DNA of 64,000 nucleotides from Paenibacillus amylolyticus. GTDB lineage: Bacteria > Bacillota > Bacilli > Paenibacillales > Paenibacillaceae. The stretch spans positions 2,604,001 to 2,668,000 of the forward strand of contig NZ_BCNV01000001.1 in NCBI RefSeq assembly GCF_001570725.1. Reading direction: 5' to 3'. The stretch's first letter is position 1, and each line of letters starts with the position of its first letter. Positions 25,218-32,833 of this stretch are shown piece after piece. The notes beneath the pieces are model-generated. The model saw only the letters and a program-made list of their open reading frames with translations. It had not been told where the DNA came from and made no database searches. A program made the position numbers and the translations under genes.

Positions 25218-26513
25218 CTACCTCACATGACCTGTGGGCAGTTTGAGGATGCGAACTTGCTCACCCGCAGGAATGCCTTTTTTCTCAGGGGGAATAACAA
25301 TCAGACAATCACTGTCTTTAATCGTAATCATCACGCTGGATTCATCTACACGGGCAGCAGCGGGTATAGCGTAAACCATTCCGTTGCGGATTTCCGTGCG
25401 TCCTCGTACGAATCGTGTAAAATTGTTTACTTTGGTGTACTCTTCTTCCAAGATCGCGGTCCATTCTTCCAAGTAAGGATGAGCATCGGCTTGCATGGAA
25501 CGAATGGTAGGACGAACAAATAGACCAAAACCCACAAAACAAGCACCCGGGTTACCCGAAAGCGCAAAAAGCAATTTGTCTTTGTACACAGCAGCTGTGG
25601 TTACACTGCCTGGTCGCATCGTCACTTTGTTAAACAACATCTCTACATGTTCTTCCAACACAAGTTCACCCATAATATCATAATCTCCGACGGATACACC
25701 GCCTGTGGTCACCACGATATCATTATCTTGAATGGCTTCTTCAAGTTTGGCCCTTGCTGTATTCACATCGTCTGCAATGGAACCATACATCACCGGCTCT
25801 CCTCCCGCTTCAACGACCAGAGAACGCAGCATATAACTGTTGCTGTTCCGGATCCGACCTGGTTGCAGCGGCTCATCTACATCAAGCAATTCCGTGCCTG
25901 TGGCGAATATCGCAACCTTAGGACGTTGAAATACGGGAACTTCTGCAATGCCAAAAGTCGCCAACACCGACTGCTCTCCTGCCCTGATGATCGTTCCTGC
26001 TTCAAGCAGTTGCTGACCCTCCTGAACTTCCAGTCCGATTGGTGTGATGTTAGCACCCGGCAATATGTGTCGTTTTAATGCAATCCACTGTTCTCCATTC
26101 TCTTCCTTGCTCTCAGTCATCTCCATCATGACCACTGCATCCGCACCTTCTGGAACCTGTGCACCCGTCATGATGCGAGCAGTTGTACCTGAAACAATGG
26201 TGTGGTCCGAGGTATAACCGCAAGGAATTTCATCAATTACCCGAAACCAGATTTGATGATTACTCGTTGCATCTATGGTATCTGTACTTATAATGGCGAA
26301 TCCATCCATACCCGATCTCCGGAAGAACGGATACGGATGAGGTGCCTGAATATTCTCTGCAAGTGTACGTCCATGGGCAGACTCAAGGTTAACTTTCTCT
26401 ATAGAGCCTGAAGTAACTCGTGCTGCTACTTTGGCTTGGGCATCCGGTACCTGTACAGCTGTACGGTGGAACTTGGCAGTTGTCATATCATATGAATGTG
26501 AGTTTAGTTTCAA
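25218..26513 (-). CDS. moeA: Molybdopterin molybdenumtransferase MoeA
   Basis: 431 residues. It inserts molybdate into adenylylated molybdopterin to form Moco. Family blocks in order are AHPYPFFRRSGMDGFAI-type N-terminus (with SxMDGFA), MTGAQVPEGADAVVMME, ATGTELLDVDEPLQPGRIRNSN, TTGGVSVGDYD, and ALSGNPGACFVGFGLFVRP, followed by a C-terminal beta domain. Translation probably starts at TTG 26513 behind AGGAGG with a long 11-nt spacing; ATG at residue 10 is the alternative. It is divergent from the HNH gene. Confidence 0.95.
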   Translation of the reverse strand: MKLNSHSYDMTTAKFHRTAVQVPDAQAKVAARVTSGSIEKVNLESAHGRTLAENIQAPHPYPFFRRSGMDGFAIISTDTIDATSNHQIWFRVIDEIPCGYTSDHTIVSGTTARIMTGAQVPEGADAVVMMEMTESKEENGEQWIALKRHILPGANITPIGLEVQEGQQLLEAGTIIRAGEQSVLATFGIAEVPVFQRPKVAIFATGTELLDVDEPLQPGRIRNSNSYMLRSLVVEAGGEPVMYGSIADDVNTARAKLEEAIQDNDIVVTTGGVSVGDYDIMGELVLEEHVEMLFNKVTMRPGSVTTAAVYKDKLLFALSGNPGACFVGFGLFVRPTIRSMQADAHPYLEEWTAILEEEYTKVNNFTRFVRGRTEIRNGMVYAIPAAARVDESSVMITIKDSDCLIVIPPEKKGIPAGEQVRILKLPTGHVR

Positions 26514-26654
26514 AAGTATTCTTACCTCCTAAAGACATACATCGTTTAAGAAAGTGTAGCCCGAATGCTTTAAGATGACAAGTACATCGCTCACATCCAA
26601 CATGAAAGCAAGCGTATATGCCCATAATACAAATGACAAAGGGAGGCGATCATC

Positions 26655-26945
26655 ATGAGTGAACGATGTGAATTATGCGGAAGAGAATCTGTGGACACAA
26701 CCATTCATCATCTGACTCCCAAAGAAATGGGAGGAGCATTTCTGCCTACAGCCGACCTGTGCATCCCCTGTCATAAACAGATCCATTCGTTATATACCAA
26801 TCGGGACATTGTGACTCTTGGTCTTACCGACCTGCCGTCTTTGAGACAGGACGAACGAATGATGCCATTTATCCGCTGGATTCGCAAACAGCCTGCTTCA
26901 ACAATTCCCCGCGTACGCAAATCCAATCATGTTCGCAAGTCGTAA
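26655..26945 (+). CDS. Small HNH-endonuclease-fold protein
   Basis: 96 residues. A compact beta-beta-alpha-metal unit is visible: CELCGRE, IHHLTPKEMGG with the catalytic histidine pair, and LCIPCHKQIHSLY, which supplies the second CxxC zinc pair and the last histidine. The tail is basic (RVRKSNHVRKS). Whether it cuts DNA in the cell is unknown; similar short HNH proteins are found in many Bacillales. GGGAGGCG precedes the ATG. It is a single gene ending at a shared terminator. Confidence 0.8.
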   Translation: MSERCELCGRESVDTTIHHLTPKEMGGAFLPTADLCIPCHKQIHSLYTNRDIVTLGLTDLPSLRQDERMMPFIRWIRKQPASTIPRVRKSNHVRKS

Positions 26946-26948
26946 AGC

Positions 26949-27016
26949 AAAAAGAACAGCTCCAAGGTAAAAGCGGATAGAGATAAATCCGTCATACCTT
27001 TTCGCTGTTCTTTTTG
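26949..27016. terminator. Bidirectional terminator between the HNH and DUF4247 genes
   Basis: AAAAAGAACAGC and GCTGTTCTTTTT enclose an inner AAGGTA...ATACCTT and GCGGAT/ATCCGT stem. A- and T-tracts on both sides serve the two converging genes. Confidence 0.85.
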
Positions 27017-27058
27017 GATTGGATTATATGTTGGGCAGCCAAGCTTATGAATAAATCA

Positions 27059-27805
27059 TTATCTACGCCTCATAATTCGACCGCCGCCAACTCTGGTTTT
27101 CGGTTTTTTGTAGGATTTCTTTGGTGAATCAAACAACCCGCCCAGACCACCACTGCTTTTGTTACGATCAATGGTTCCCTTGCTCTGATCCTTATTGCGA
27201 TTGAATAATCCTCCGCCAGATCCCACGCTTGAATCTTTATCGCTTCCGCGCCTCGTGATTGTACCTTTTCGATCCACAGTAATGGGTGGAGCAACTTTCT
27301 TGTCATTACTTGTTGGTGTACGGTAAGATCCTGCACTCGGTTTATACGTATCTTTATTGGTGTATCCCCGATAATTCCCATTGCCCCGTCCACCAAAAGA
27401 ATCGAACAGATTACCTATTAATGTAGCGGTCAGGTAACCTTGTAAAAAAGATGAATCGTAGTTCTGCCGAACATACTCCTTTGAGTCCACCTCAACCAAG
27501 GTATCCTCCGGCTTGTTCGTATCTTGTTGCAGATGATAATACTCGTCCTGATACACCAGGAACATACGCTCCGTGTTCTCTGCCGAGATCTGATCCGGTT
27601 GCCTTTGGTCAGACAATTCCTGAGCCACTTCCGGAACCGTACGGTCCGAAGCCCGGTATACATAGGACGTTGAGTTACCACTGCCATTAACCGATTCAAG
27701 CGGATATGTGTCCTGAACAGAAGGTGCTCCGCACGCGGACAACAGAGACATCACAAGGCTGAGGACCAGCATTAATTTTAATCCATGTGCCAAGCGTTTT
27801 TTCAT
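27059..27805 (-). CDS. DUF4247-family lipoprotein
   Basis: 248 residues. The signal peptide ends in lipobox LSAC (Cys25). A DUF4247-like domain follows (about 30-130: RASDRTVPEVAQELSDQRQPDQIS...MFLVYQDEYYHLQQD). The C-terminal 110 residues are low-complexity, rich in G, S, K and R with repeated short 'GGLF' elements, and strongly basic at the end (RIMRRR), suggesting contact with wall polymers or lipid head groups. It is the last gene of the pspA-DUF350-DUF4178-DUF4247 operon, 11 bp after DUF4178. Confidence 0.8.
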   Translation of the reverse strand: MKKRLAHGLKLMLVLSLVMSLLSACGAPSVQDTYPLESVNGSGNSTSYVYRASDRTVPEVAQELSDQRQPDQISAENTERMFLVYQDEYYHLQQDTNKPEDTLVEVDSKEYVRQNYDSSFLQGYLTATLIGNLFDSFGGRGNGNYRGYTNKDTYKPSAGSYRTPTSNDKKVAPPITVDRKGTITRRGSDKDSSVGSGGGLFNRNKDQSKGTIDRNKSSGGLGGLFDSPKKSYKKPKTRVGGGRIMRRR

Positions 27806-27816
27806 TGGAACCTCTC

Positions 27817-28323
27817 CTAGCTCGAACGAATCACTTTGATATCCGCAGGAATAATGGACTCACCCTCATACAGTGTAAACCTTCTGTCTTGCCACTCTAC
27901 GCGAAGAAGCATATTATCATCCGACTGATACTGCCATACCAATTGTTCTCCAGCCTGGCCATACGGCGTTCTGCCTGCCGTAGACACCATGCCACCATAT
28001 TCTTCCTCCAGATGATATGCGCGTCCATCCAGATCCAGCAATGTAGGCACCTCATCAGGTGCATCTAGTCTGCCATCAATTGGTGTATATAAGGCATAAC
28101 GGGTGATTTCCCGTTCTTCGATATGCAAATAGCGAAATGCGGTACCATCCTGCAGCGTAAGCACAACGGCATTTCGAGCGCGATTTTGTACCCGACCAAC
28201 GACTTCATAAGTGACCAGAGAAACCTCACAGATATCACCAGGTGCAAGCTGAAGCATGGTTTTCTCAGCCTGCAGTGGTTCAGGTTTCGTTAGTATTCCT
28301 TTAATTCGTTTCCATACACTCAT
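27817..28323 (-). CDS. DUF4178-domain protein
   Basis: 168 residues, soluble and mostly beta. It has the DUF4178 pattern: LAPGDICEVSLVTYEVVGRVQ, FRYLHIEERE, LEEEYGG and LLRVEWQDRRFTLYEGESI. The function is unknown, but the domain is repeatedly found beside PspA and DUF350 genes. AGGAG lies 8 nt before the ATG. It is co-directional and tightly spaced with both neighbours (23 bp from DUF350, 11 bp to DUF4247). Confidence 0.85.
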   Translation of the reverse strand: MSVWKRIKGILTKPEPLQAEKTMLQLAPGDICEVSLVTYEVVGRVQNRARNAVVLTLQDGTAFRYLHIEEREITRYALYTPIDGRLDAPDEVPTLLDLDGRAYHLEEEYGGMVSTAGRTPYGQAGEQLVWQYQSDDNMLLRVEWQDRRFTLYEGESIIPADIKVIRSS

Positions 28324-28346
28324 GAGAATTACTCCTGTTCCTTATC

Positions 28347-28748
28347 TTATAAACAAGCTGCAATAATCAGTGCGCCCACGATATGTAAAGCGCCAGAGAA
28401 CAAGCCGTATCCTGTCTTCCCTTGCTGAATTCCGGTATCCAGATCCAGATTGGCCCATTTGCGTATCATAAAGTGTACGACACTCTCCAGAATCAACAAT
28501 ATGATAAAGGATACCACGGAGACCAGCAATGCTTCTCCCAGATGACCAGCCGTCGAAATGGACGTAGCGAGTACATACCCTTGTGCAAATAATTTCATAA
28601 CCATACGTGTGGTAACAGCCATATTTCCAGCCTTAACTTCAGCAAAATCCTTATATTTCGTGAACAGTGAATCTACATACATCAAGACAAACAGCAAAAC
28701 CGAACCAGATACTGTCCAGACCAGCATCGCCAAAATGTTCAAATCCAT
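28347..28748 (-). CDS. DUF350-family membrane protein
   Basis: 133 residues with four hydrophobic helices (about 5-27, 45-70, 75-95, 110-132), matching the DUF350 (YjfL-like) family. The helix pairs are separated by short charged loops (SLFTKYKDFAEVKAGN; MIRKWANLDLDTG). It resides in the cytoplasmic membrane. It is the second gene of the PspA operon, separated from pspA by 94 bp that hold a terminator-like hairpin. Confidence 0.85.
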   Translation of the reverse strand: MDLNILAMLVWTVSGSVLLFVLMYVDSLFTKYKDFAEVKAGNMAVTTRMVMKLFAQGYVLATSISTAGHLGEALLVSVVSFIILLILESVVHFMIRKWANLDLDTGIQQGKTGYGLFSGALHIVGALIIAACL

Positions 28749-28784
28749 TTACACAGCCCCCACATATCAACATGAACCGCATTA

Positions 28785-28815
28785 AAAGCGAAGAAGAAAT
28801 GCTCTTCTCCTCCGC
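28785..28815 (-). terminator. Terminator-like hairpin between pspA and DUF350
   Basis: Minus strand GCGGAGGAGAAGA, loop GCATT, TCTTCTTCGC followed by TTTTAATG. It could act as a leaky attenuator that makes pspA the most abundant product of the operon, or as a processing site. Confidence 0.5.
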
Positions 28816-28842
28816 TGGTTAACCCTGCTGACAACCAAGGTG

Positions 28843-29514
28843 TTAGTTCTTATTATCGTACTGTTTCATCAATGCTGCGAGTTCGTCTTCAACAGCCTGA
28901 TCTTTGCCCAACTTCTCGAACTCTTCGTCCAAAGACTTGCCTTTGGAAGACATTTCGTTGCTTGCTTCAGCTTGAGCTTCCATTTGCATCATTTTCTCTT
29001 CCATACGTTTCATGCCGGCACTTGCCGTATCGGAACCAAACCCATTCAACGCTTTGTTGATTTCCGTTTGTGCTTTTGCTGCGTTATAACGGGCTACCAA
29101 TGTCTCACGTTTGTTCTTCATTTGAGTCAATTGCTTACGCATCTCGTCGAGCTTGCCACGCAGGTTATCTGCAGAAGCCTTGTTCTGATCATAGCTGGTT
29201 TTGTACTCAGCCATCTTCTCTTCAGCAGCCTTTTTCTCCTCCAGAGCCCGGCGAGCCAGATCCAGATTCTGAGCACGTGCTGCCGTATGCGCCTGCTCTT
29301 CACGTTTCTTCACAAGCGCTTCCTGCTCTTCGAATAGCTGCTTGAATTTCTTCTCAATGGCGATCTGTGCAGCTACTGCTTTCTCTGCATCTTCCAGATC
29401 CTCTTGCATGTCACGGATATATTGGTCCGTCATCTTGATTGGATCTTCCGCCTTGTCAATAATGGCGTTGATGTTAGACATTGTTAAATCACGCAACCGT
29501 TTGAAAATGGACAT
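28843..29514 (-). CDS. pspA: Phage-shock protein A homologue (PspA/IM30/Vipp1)
   Basis: 223 residues. It is almost entirely helical coiled coil, with the N-terminal amphipathic segment MSIFKRLRDLTMSNINAII that binds membranes, then KAEDPIKMTDQYIRDMQEDL and a long heptad stretch (about 30-190). ESCRT-III-like PspA rings protect and repair the cytoplasmic membrane. The start is ATG 29514 (GGAGG 9 nt upstream); the longer reading back to 29595 crosses the promoter. A sigma-W-type promoter lies 46 bp upstream, as for pspA of B. subtilis. It is the first gene of a four-gene membrane-stress operon. Confidence 0.95.
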   Translation of the reverse strand: MSIFKRLRDLTMSNINAIIDKAEDPIKMTDQYIRDMQEDLEDAEKAVAAQIAIEKKFKQLFEEQEALVKKREEQAHTAARAQNLDLARRALEEKKAAEEKMAEYKTSYDQNKASADNLRGKLDEMRKQLTQMKNKRETLVARYNAAKAQTEINKALNGFGSDTASAGMKRMEEKMMQMEAQAEASNEMSSKGKSLDEEFEKLGKDQAVEDELAALMKQYDNKN

Positions 29515-29559
29515 TATGTTATTCCTCCTAGTCGATATTACATCGTATATAAACATACA

Positions 29560-29585
29560 TACGTAACAATCTACAACTCGTTTCA
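29560..29585 (-). promoter_or_regulatory. ECF sigma-W-type promoter of the pspA operon
   Basis: Minus strand -35 TGAAAC (29585-29580), exactly 16 nt, then -10 CGTA (29563-29560). This matches the TGAAAC-N16-CGTA sigma-W consensus and leaves a 5' leader of about 40 nt before pspA. Confidence 0.85.
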
Positions 29586-29626
29586 ATTTTAGCAAATAAA
29601 ATCAAAACATGCGATTGTTCTTCATG

Positions 29627-29968
29627 TTAGGAAGATCGTTTATCCTTGTTCAGATGATCCTCCATCAGCCTCTCTGCAGTCTGCACGATTTCGTCGATCT
29701 GCATCCGTGTAATGGAATCAAAATGAATACCCATGATCACCGTAACGGTTACTTTCAGCTGCAGGGCAGCCTTTCGGGCAAGCCGCTCACACAGCTCTTG
29801 CTCCTTATGTCCCGGAATATGTACCGTCGTCCCGCTTACGCGCTCATGATCCACGTAGAACGTGGCTACGGCACCAATATGCGCCTTTCCTCCGGTAACG
29901 AGAAAAACCTTATCTTCTCCTGCTTCAATCACCTGTAAACGTATGGATTTCAAATCATATGTACTCAT
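29627..29968 (-). CDS. Small protein resembling the LpdD-like prenylated-flavin chaperone domain
   Basis: 113 residues. Features: IEAGEDKVFLVTGGKAHIGAVATFYVD, then HIPGHKEQELCERLARKAALQLKVTVTVIMGIHFDSITRMQIDEIV. The GGKAHIG and PGHKE motifs and the strand-helix-strand order resemble the LpdD-like family that accompanies UbiD-type decarboxylases. I am not sure of the assignment, and no UbiD or UbiX gene is nearby. The start is ATG 29968, 6 nt after AGGTGG; ATG 29974 directly abuts the ribosome site. It lies upstream of pspA on the same strand, but pspA has its own promoter. Confidence 0.6.
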   Translation of the reverse strand: MSTYDLKSIRLQVIEAGEDKVFLVTGGKAHIGAVATFYVDHERVSGTTVHIPGHKEQELCERLARKAALQLKVTVTVIMGIHFDSITRMQIDEIVQTAERLMEDHLNKDKRSS

Positions 29969-30121
29969 ACCCATCCACCTATCCTTTTCTATATGTTATA
30001 TATGGAGGAATTATGGCTGTCATGAGCTAAATCGGCAATGAAACTTCTCACACTGCGCATATTTTATGGAACCCCCGGGCATACCAAGGAGAACGTCATT
30101 TTGGAAAAGGAGGCCGTTATT

Positions 30122-30913
30122 ATGCGCGTACGCCTCATTATGCTGATGGTTATCGTTATTTTTCTCGGAGGACATCATGCTCCAGTTTCATCGCGGGATG
30201 CTTCAAGCCCGCCAAGTGAATCAGTATCAGGTTCAGATTCCGCGGAAGAAGAACAATTGACCCTGGGACAGTTACGTCAAAAATATGCGGATACGTTCAA
30301 AACGAATGGTCCATCAACGAAGCAGGTTGCCCTGACTTTTGATGATGTGCCCGATCCACGTTTTACTCCACAGGTATTGGATGTATTGAAGAAATATAAG
30401 GTCAGAGCTACATTCTTTATCGTCGGTAGTCGTGCTGAGAAACACCCGGATCTGGTAAAACGTATGGTTAAGGAAGGGCATATTGTTGGCAATCACAGCT
30501 ACAATCATCCGGAATTCAGTAAGCTGTCGATGAATGCCTTTCGCAAACAAATTTTACATACCGGAGATATCATTCACCATCTGGCAGGATATACGCCGAA
30601 GATGATTCGGCCACCATACGGAGACATTAATGAAGAACAGCTGCAATGGGCTGCCAGACAACACTATAGCATTGTGAACTGGAATGTTGATTCACTGGAC
30701 TGGAAAGGCCTTTCCAAGGAAGAGGTGAAGGATAACATCCTATCTGCCGTGAAACCTGGCTCCATCGTTCTGCAACATGCAGGAGGCGGTGTGGGATCGA
30801 ACCTGAACGGCACAATTGAGGCTTTACCTGAAATTATCGAGGAACTCCGTAATCGGGGGTATGAACTGGTCACCTTGGACGAGATGTTGGGGTTGCCAAA
30901 AGCCAACGATTAA
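30122..30913 (+). CDS. Secreted polysaccharide deacetylase (NodB/CE4 family)
   Basis: 263 residues. An uncleaved or cleaved N-terminal hydrophobic segment (about 4-20) is followed by an acidic linker. The NodB domain (about 65-255) has all five motifs: TFDD with D74/D75, HSYNH with H125/H129, RPPYG, W-N-VDSLDW and the histidine in IVLQHAGG. It removes N-acetyl groups from peptidoglycan or chitin-like glycans outside the cell. The start is ATG 30122 (AAAGGAGG 8 nt upstream); an ATG 84 bp earlier lacks a ribosome site. It converges with the LysM-3D gene at a shared terminator. Confidence 0.92.
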   Translation: MRVRLIMLMVIVIFLGGHHAPVSSRDASSPPSESVSGSDSAEEEQLTLGQLRQKYADTFKTNGPSTKQVALTFDDVPDPRFTPQVLDVLKKYKVRATFFIVGSRAEKHPDLVKRMVKEGHIVGNHSYNHPEFSKLSMNAFRKQILHTGDIIHHLAGYTPKMIRPPYGDINEEQLQWAARQHYSIVNWNVDSLDWKGLSKEEVKDNILSAVKPGSIVLQHAGGGVGSNLNGTIEALPEIIEELRNRGYELVTLDEMLGLPKAND

Positions 30914-30943
30914 GATGTCCATTATATAAGTTGATGATGATAA

Positions 30944-30992
30944 AAGGGTGCCTGTTCAATCGCAAGTAGCGACTGGCAGACACCCTGTTTGA
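30944..30992. terminator. Bidirectional terminator between the deacetylase and LysM-3D genes
   Basis: AGGGTGCCTG and CAGACACCCT pair around an inner TCGC/GCGA stem. AAAA precedes and TTTGAATT follows, so it works best for the minus-strand gene. Confidence 0.75.
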
Positions 30993-31013
30993 ATTATTAA
31001 ATGTAATTACTTT

Positions 31014-31688
31014 CTACTTCAGAATATACAGCTCGATATCCTGGAAACCAAATGTGCTTACGGACTGCTTGCTACCAGGGATAAAGATATCAATCCGGTG
31101 ACCCTTGATTGCACCGCCCACATCACGTGCTGTAGCTACAAAAGCCTGTTTTGGCAATCCCGGATGGCTGTGACCGGTTACCAGTACTTTGGTTCCGAGT
31201 GGAATCACACTTGGATCAACTGCGATCGTGCCCAGTTCAAGATCATTACCGAAGTAATCCACAGCACCCCATCCTCCATTTTCGGACGGATCTGCAGAGT
31301 ATGCCGTTGCTTTCACATTCACTGCTTTACTGTAATCGAACGTTTTTCCCCAGGCTTGAACAACTTTGTTATCTGCATTAACGTCCAAGCTTGCTGTAGT
31401 AACAGTCTTCGCTTGAGTCTTGCTCTCCGTAGCCGCAGCAGCTGCTACATTGTTTGCCTTACCGGGAATCGTAATTTTCAAACCACCATAAATATTGTAA
31501 GGCGAAATGTCGTTATTTGCTTTTACCAACGTGTTGAGTGCTACTCCATACTGTTTCGATAAGGTGTAGAAGGTATCCCCTTCTTTGGCCACATGAACTG
31601 AATCTGCGTGAGCCGGAACGGCTTGAATAAGCATTGCTGTTGTCAATAATGCTACTGCTGTTTTGGCTATACGTTTCTTGTTAATCAT
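31014..31688 (-). CDS. Cell-wall protein with LysM and 3D (lytic transglycosylase-like) domains
   Basis: 224 residues. The signal peptide is cleaved near VPAHA-DS. One LysM repeat (about 31-76: HVAKEGDTFYTLSKQYGVALNTLV) binds peptidoglycan. An alanine/threonine linker leads to a 3D domain (about 120-224) with ATAYSADPSENGG, GTIAVDPSVIPLGTKV and TARDVGGAIKGHRIDIF, the conserved aspartates of the double-psi barrel active site. It resembles B. subtilis YocH-type autolysins. Expression is controlled by a cyclic-di-AMP riboswitch upstream, which ties wall remodelling to osmotic and potassium state. Confidence 0.93.
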   Translation of the reverse strand: MINKKRIAKTAVALLTTAMLIQAVPAHADSVHVAKEGDTFYTLSKQYGVALNTLVKANNDISPYNIYGGLKITIPGKANNVAAAAATESKTQAKTVTTASLDVNADNKVVQAWGKTFDYSKAVNVKATAYSADPSENGGWGAVDYFGNDLELGTIAVDPSVIPLGTKVLVTGHSHPGLPKQAFVATARDVGGAIKGHRIDIFIPGSKQSVSTFGFQDIELYILK

Positions 31689-31704
31689 GGTCTTCCTCCC
31701 TCAT

Positions 31705-31882
31705 TATGCCTGCGAAGTTAGTTGTCGGATTCGGATGAGGAGCCACCCTATAGGTTCTTCGTTACATGTGAAACGTTATGTACCCCTAATTCACCCCAAG
31801 CAGTGTGCCGTAGATCTTCCCCCTGCACGATCTGCATCGTTACATCCCCCGCACTCCCTGTCCGGAAGTTTCGGCAGAGTTC
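31705..31882 (-). promoter_or_regulatory. Cyclic-di-AMP riboswitch (ydaO/yuaA class)
   Basis: On the minus strand the leader shows the ydaO landmarks: GCCGAAACTTCCGG near the 5' end, a GGGGGA segment, GGGGTGAATT, and the 3' block ATCCGAATCCGACAACTAAC followed by TTCGCAGGC just before the ribosome site. c-di-AMP binding usually switches such genes off. The regulated gene is the LysM-3D protein, a common target class. Confidence 0.92.
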
Positions 31883-32052
31883 AATATATCACAATTTTGT
31901 AACCTGAACTTGTAGTAATTCTTACCAAAAGGTTTTGAACATGTCATCAACTGTAAGAATATTGGATAATTCAGAATAGTTGGGCAACCCGATTTCTTTA
32001 TATAAGGTAACAGAAAAGTTACTTTTCAAATCTATAAATGATTATTACGCAC

Positions 32053-32092
32053 AAAAAAATAGCGTTACCGACTCGATGTCAGTAACGCTATT
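32053..32092 (-). terminator. Terminator of the amino-acid ABC transporter operon
   Basis: Minus strand AATAGCGTTAC...GTAACGCTATT, a perfect 11-bp stem, followed by TTTTTTTGTG, 12 bp past the stop codon. Confidence 0.9.
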
Positions 32093-32104
32093 AAATCATT
32101 TCAT

Positions 32105-32833
32105 TTAGAGTACTTTAGCAAGAAAATCACGTGTACGTGAATTTTTTGGTGCTCCAAACACCTCATCAGGTGTTCCTTCTTCTACAATGACCCCGCCATC
32201 CATGAACAGGATCCGATCTCCCACTTCACGTGCAAAACCCATCTCATGCGTCACGATGACCATCGTCATCCCACCTTCTGCAAGACGTTTCATGACATCC
32301 AGCACTTCACCGACCATCTCGGGGTCCAGTGCCGAAGTAGGCTCGTCAAACAGCATTACATGCGGTTGCATGGCCAATGCTCTTGCAATGGCGATCCGCT
32401 GCTTCTGTCCACCGGACAGCTGGTTCGGGAATGTATCTTTTTTATCGTACAAGCCCACTGTGTTTAGCAGATCAGCAGCGATTTTCTCCGCTTCCTGCGT
32501 GGATTGCTTCTTCACTTTAATCGGGGCAATCGTGATGTTTTGCTGTACCGTTTTGTGTGGGAACAGGTTGAAATGCTGGAACACCATACCCATCTTCTCA
32601 CGAGTCGCATTGATGTTATGCTTCGGATCGGTGATTGACACGCCTTCAAAATCAATCTCACCCGAGGTAGGCTGTTCCAGCAGGTTCAGACAACGTAAGA
32701 ACGTACTTTTACCCGAACCGGAAGGACCGATAACCACGACAACTTCACCTTTGCCAATCGTCACGTTAATGCCCTTAAGTACATCGTTATTTCCATAAGA
32801 TTTGTGTAATTGTCTAACGTCTATCACTTGCAC
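32105..32833 (-). CDS. Polar amino acid ABC transporter, ATP-binding protein
   Basis: 242 residues. GlnQ/ArtM-type ATPase: Walker [10 protein letters not shown] (36-44), Q-loop [14 protein letters not shown], signature LSGGQKQR, Walker [15 protein letters not shown] and switch histidine in [13 protein letters not shown]. It energises the binding-protein/permease fusion encoded just upstream; the reading frames overlap by 20 bp, indicating coupled translation. The start is GTG 32833 or GTG 32827 after AAGGAAG. Confidence 0.95.
   Translation of the reverse strand: MQVIDVRQLHKSYGNNDVLKGINVTIGKGEVVVVIGPSGSGKSTFLRCLNLLEQPTSGEIDFEGVSITDPKHNINATREKMGMVFQHFNLFPHKTVQQNITIAPIKVKKQSTQEAEKIAADLLNTVGLYDKKDTFPNQLSGGQKQRIAIARALAMQPHVMLFDEPTSALDPEMVGEVLDVMKRLAEGGMTMVIVTHEMGFAREVGDRILFMDGGVIVEEGTPDEVFGAPKNSRTRDFLAKVL

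Noticed and set aside
28840..29337. 165-residue frame opposite pspA
   Set aside because: Leu/Phe-rich complement of a coiled-coil gene; no ribosome site.
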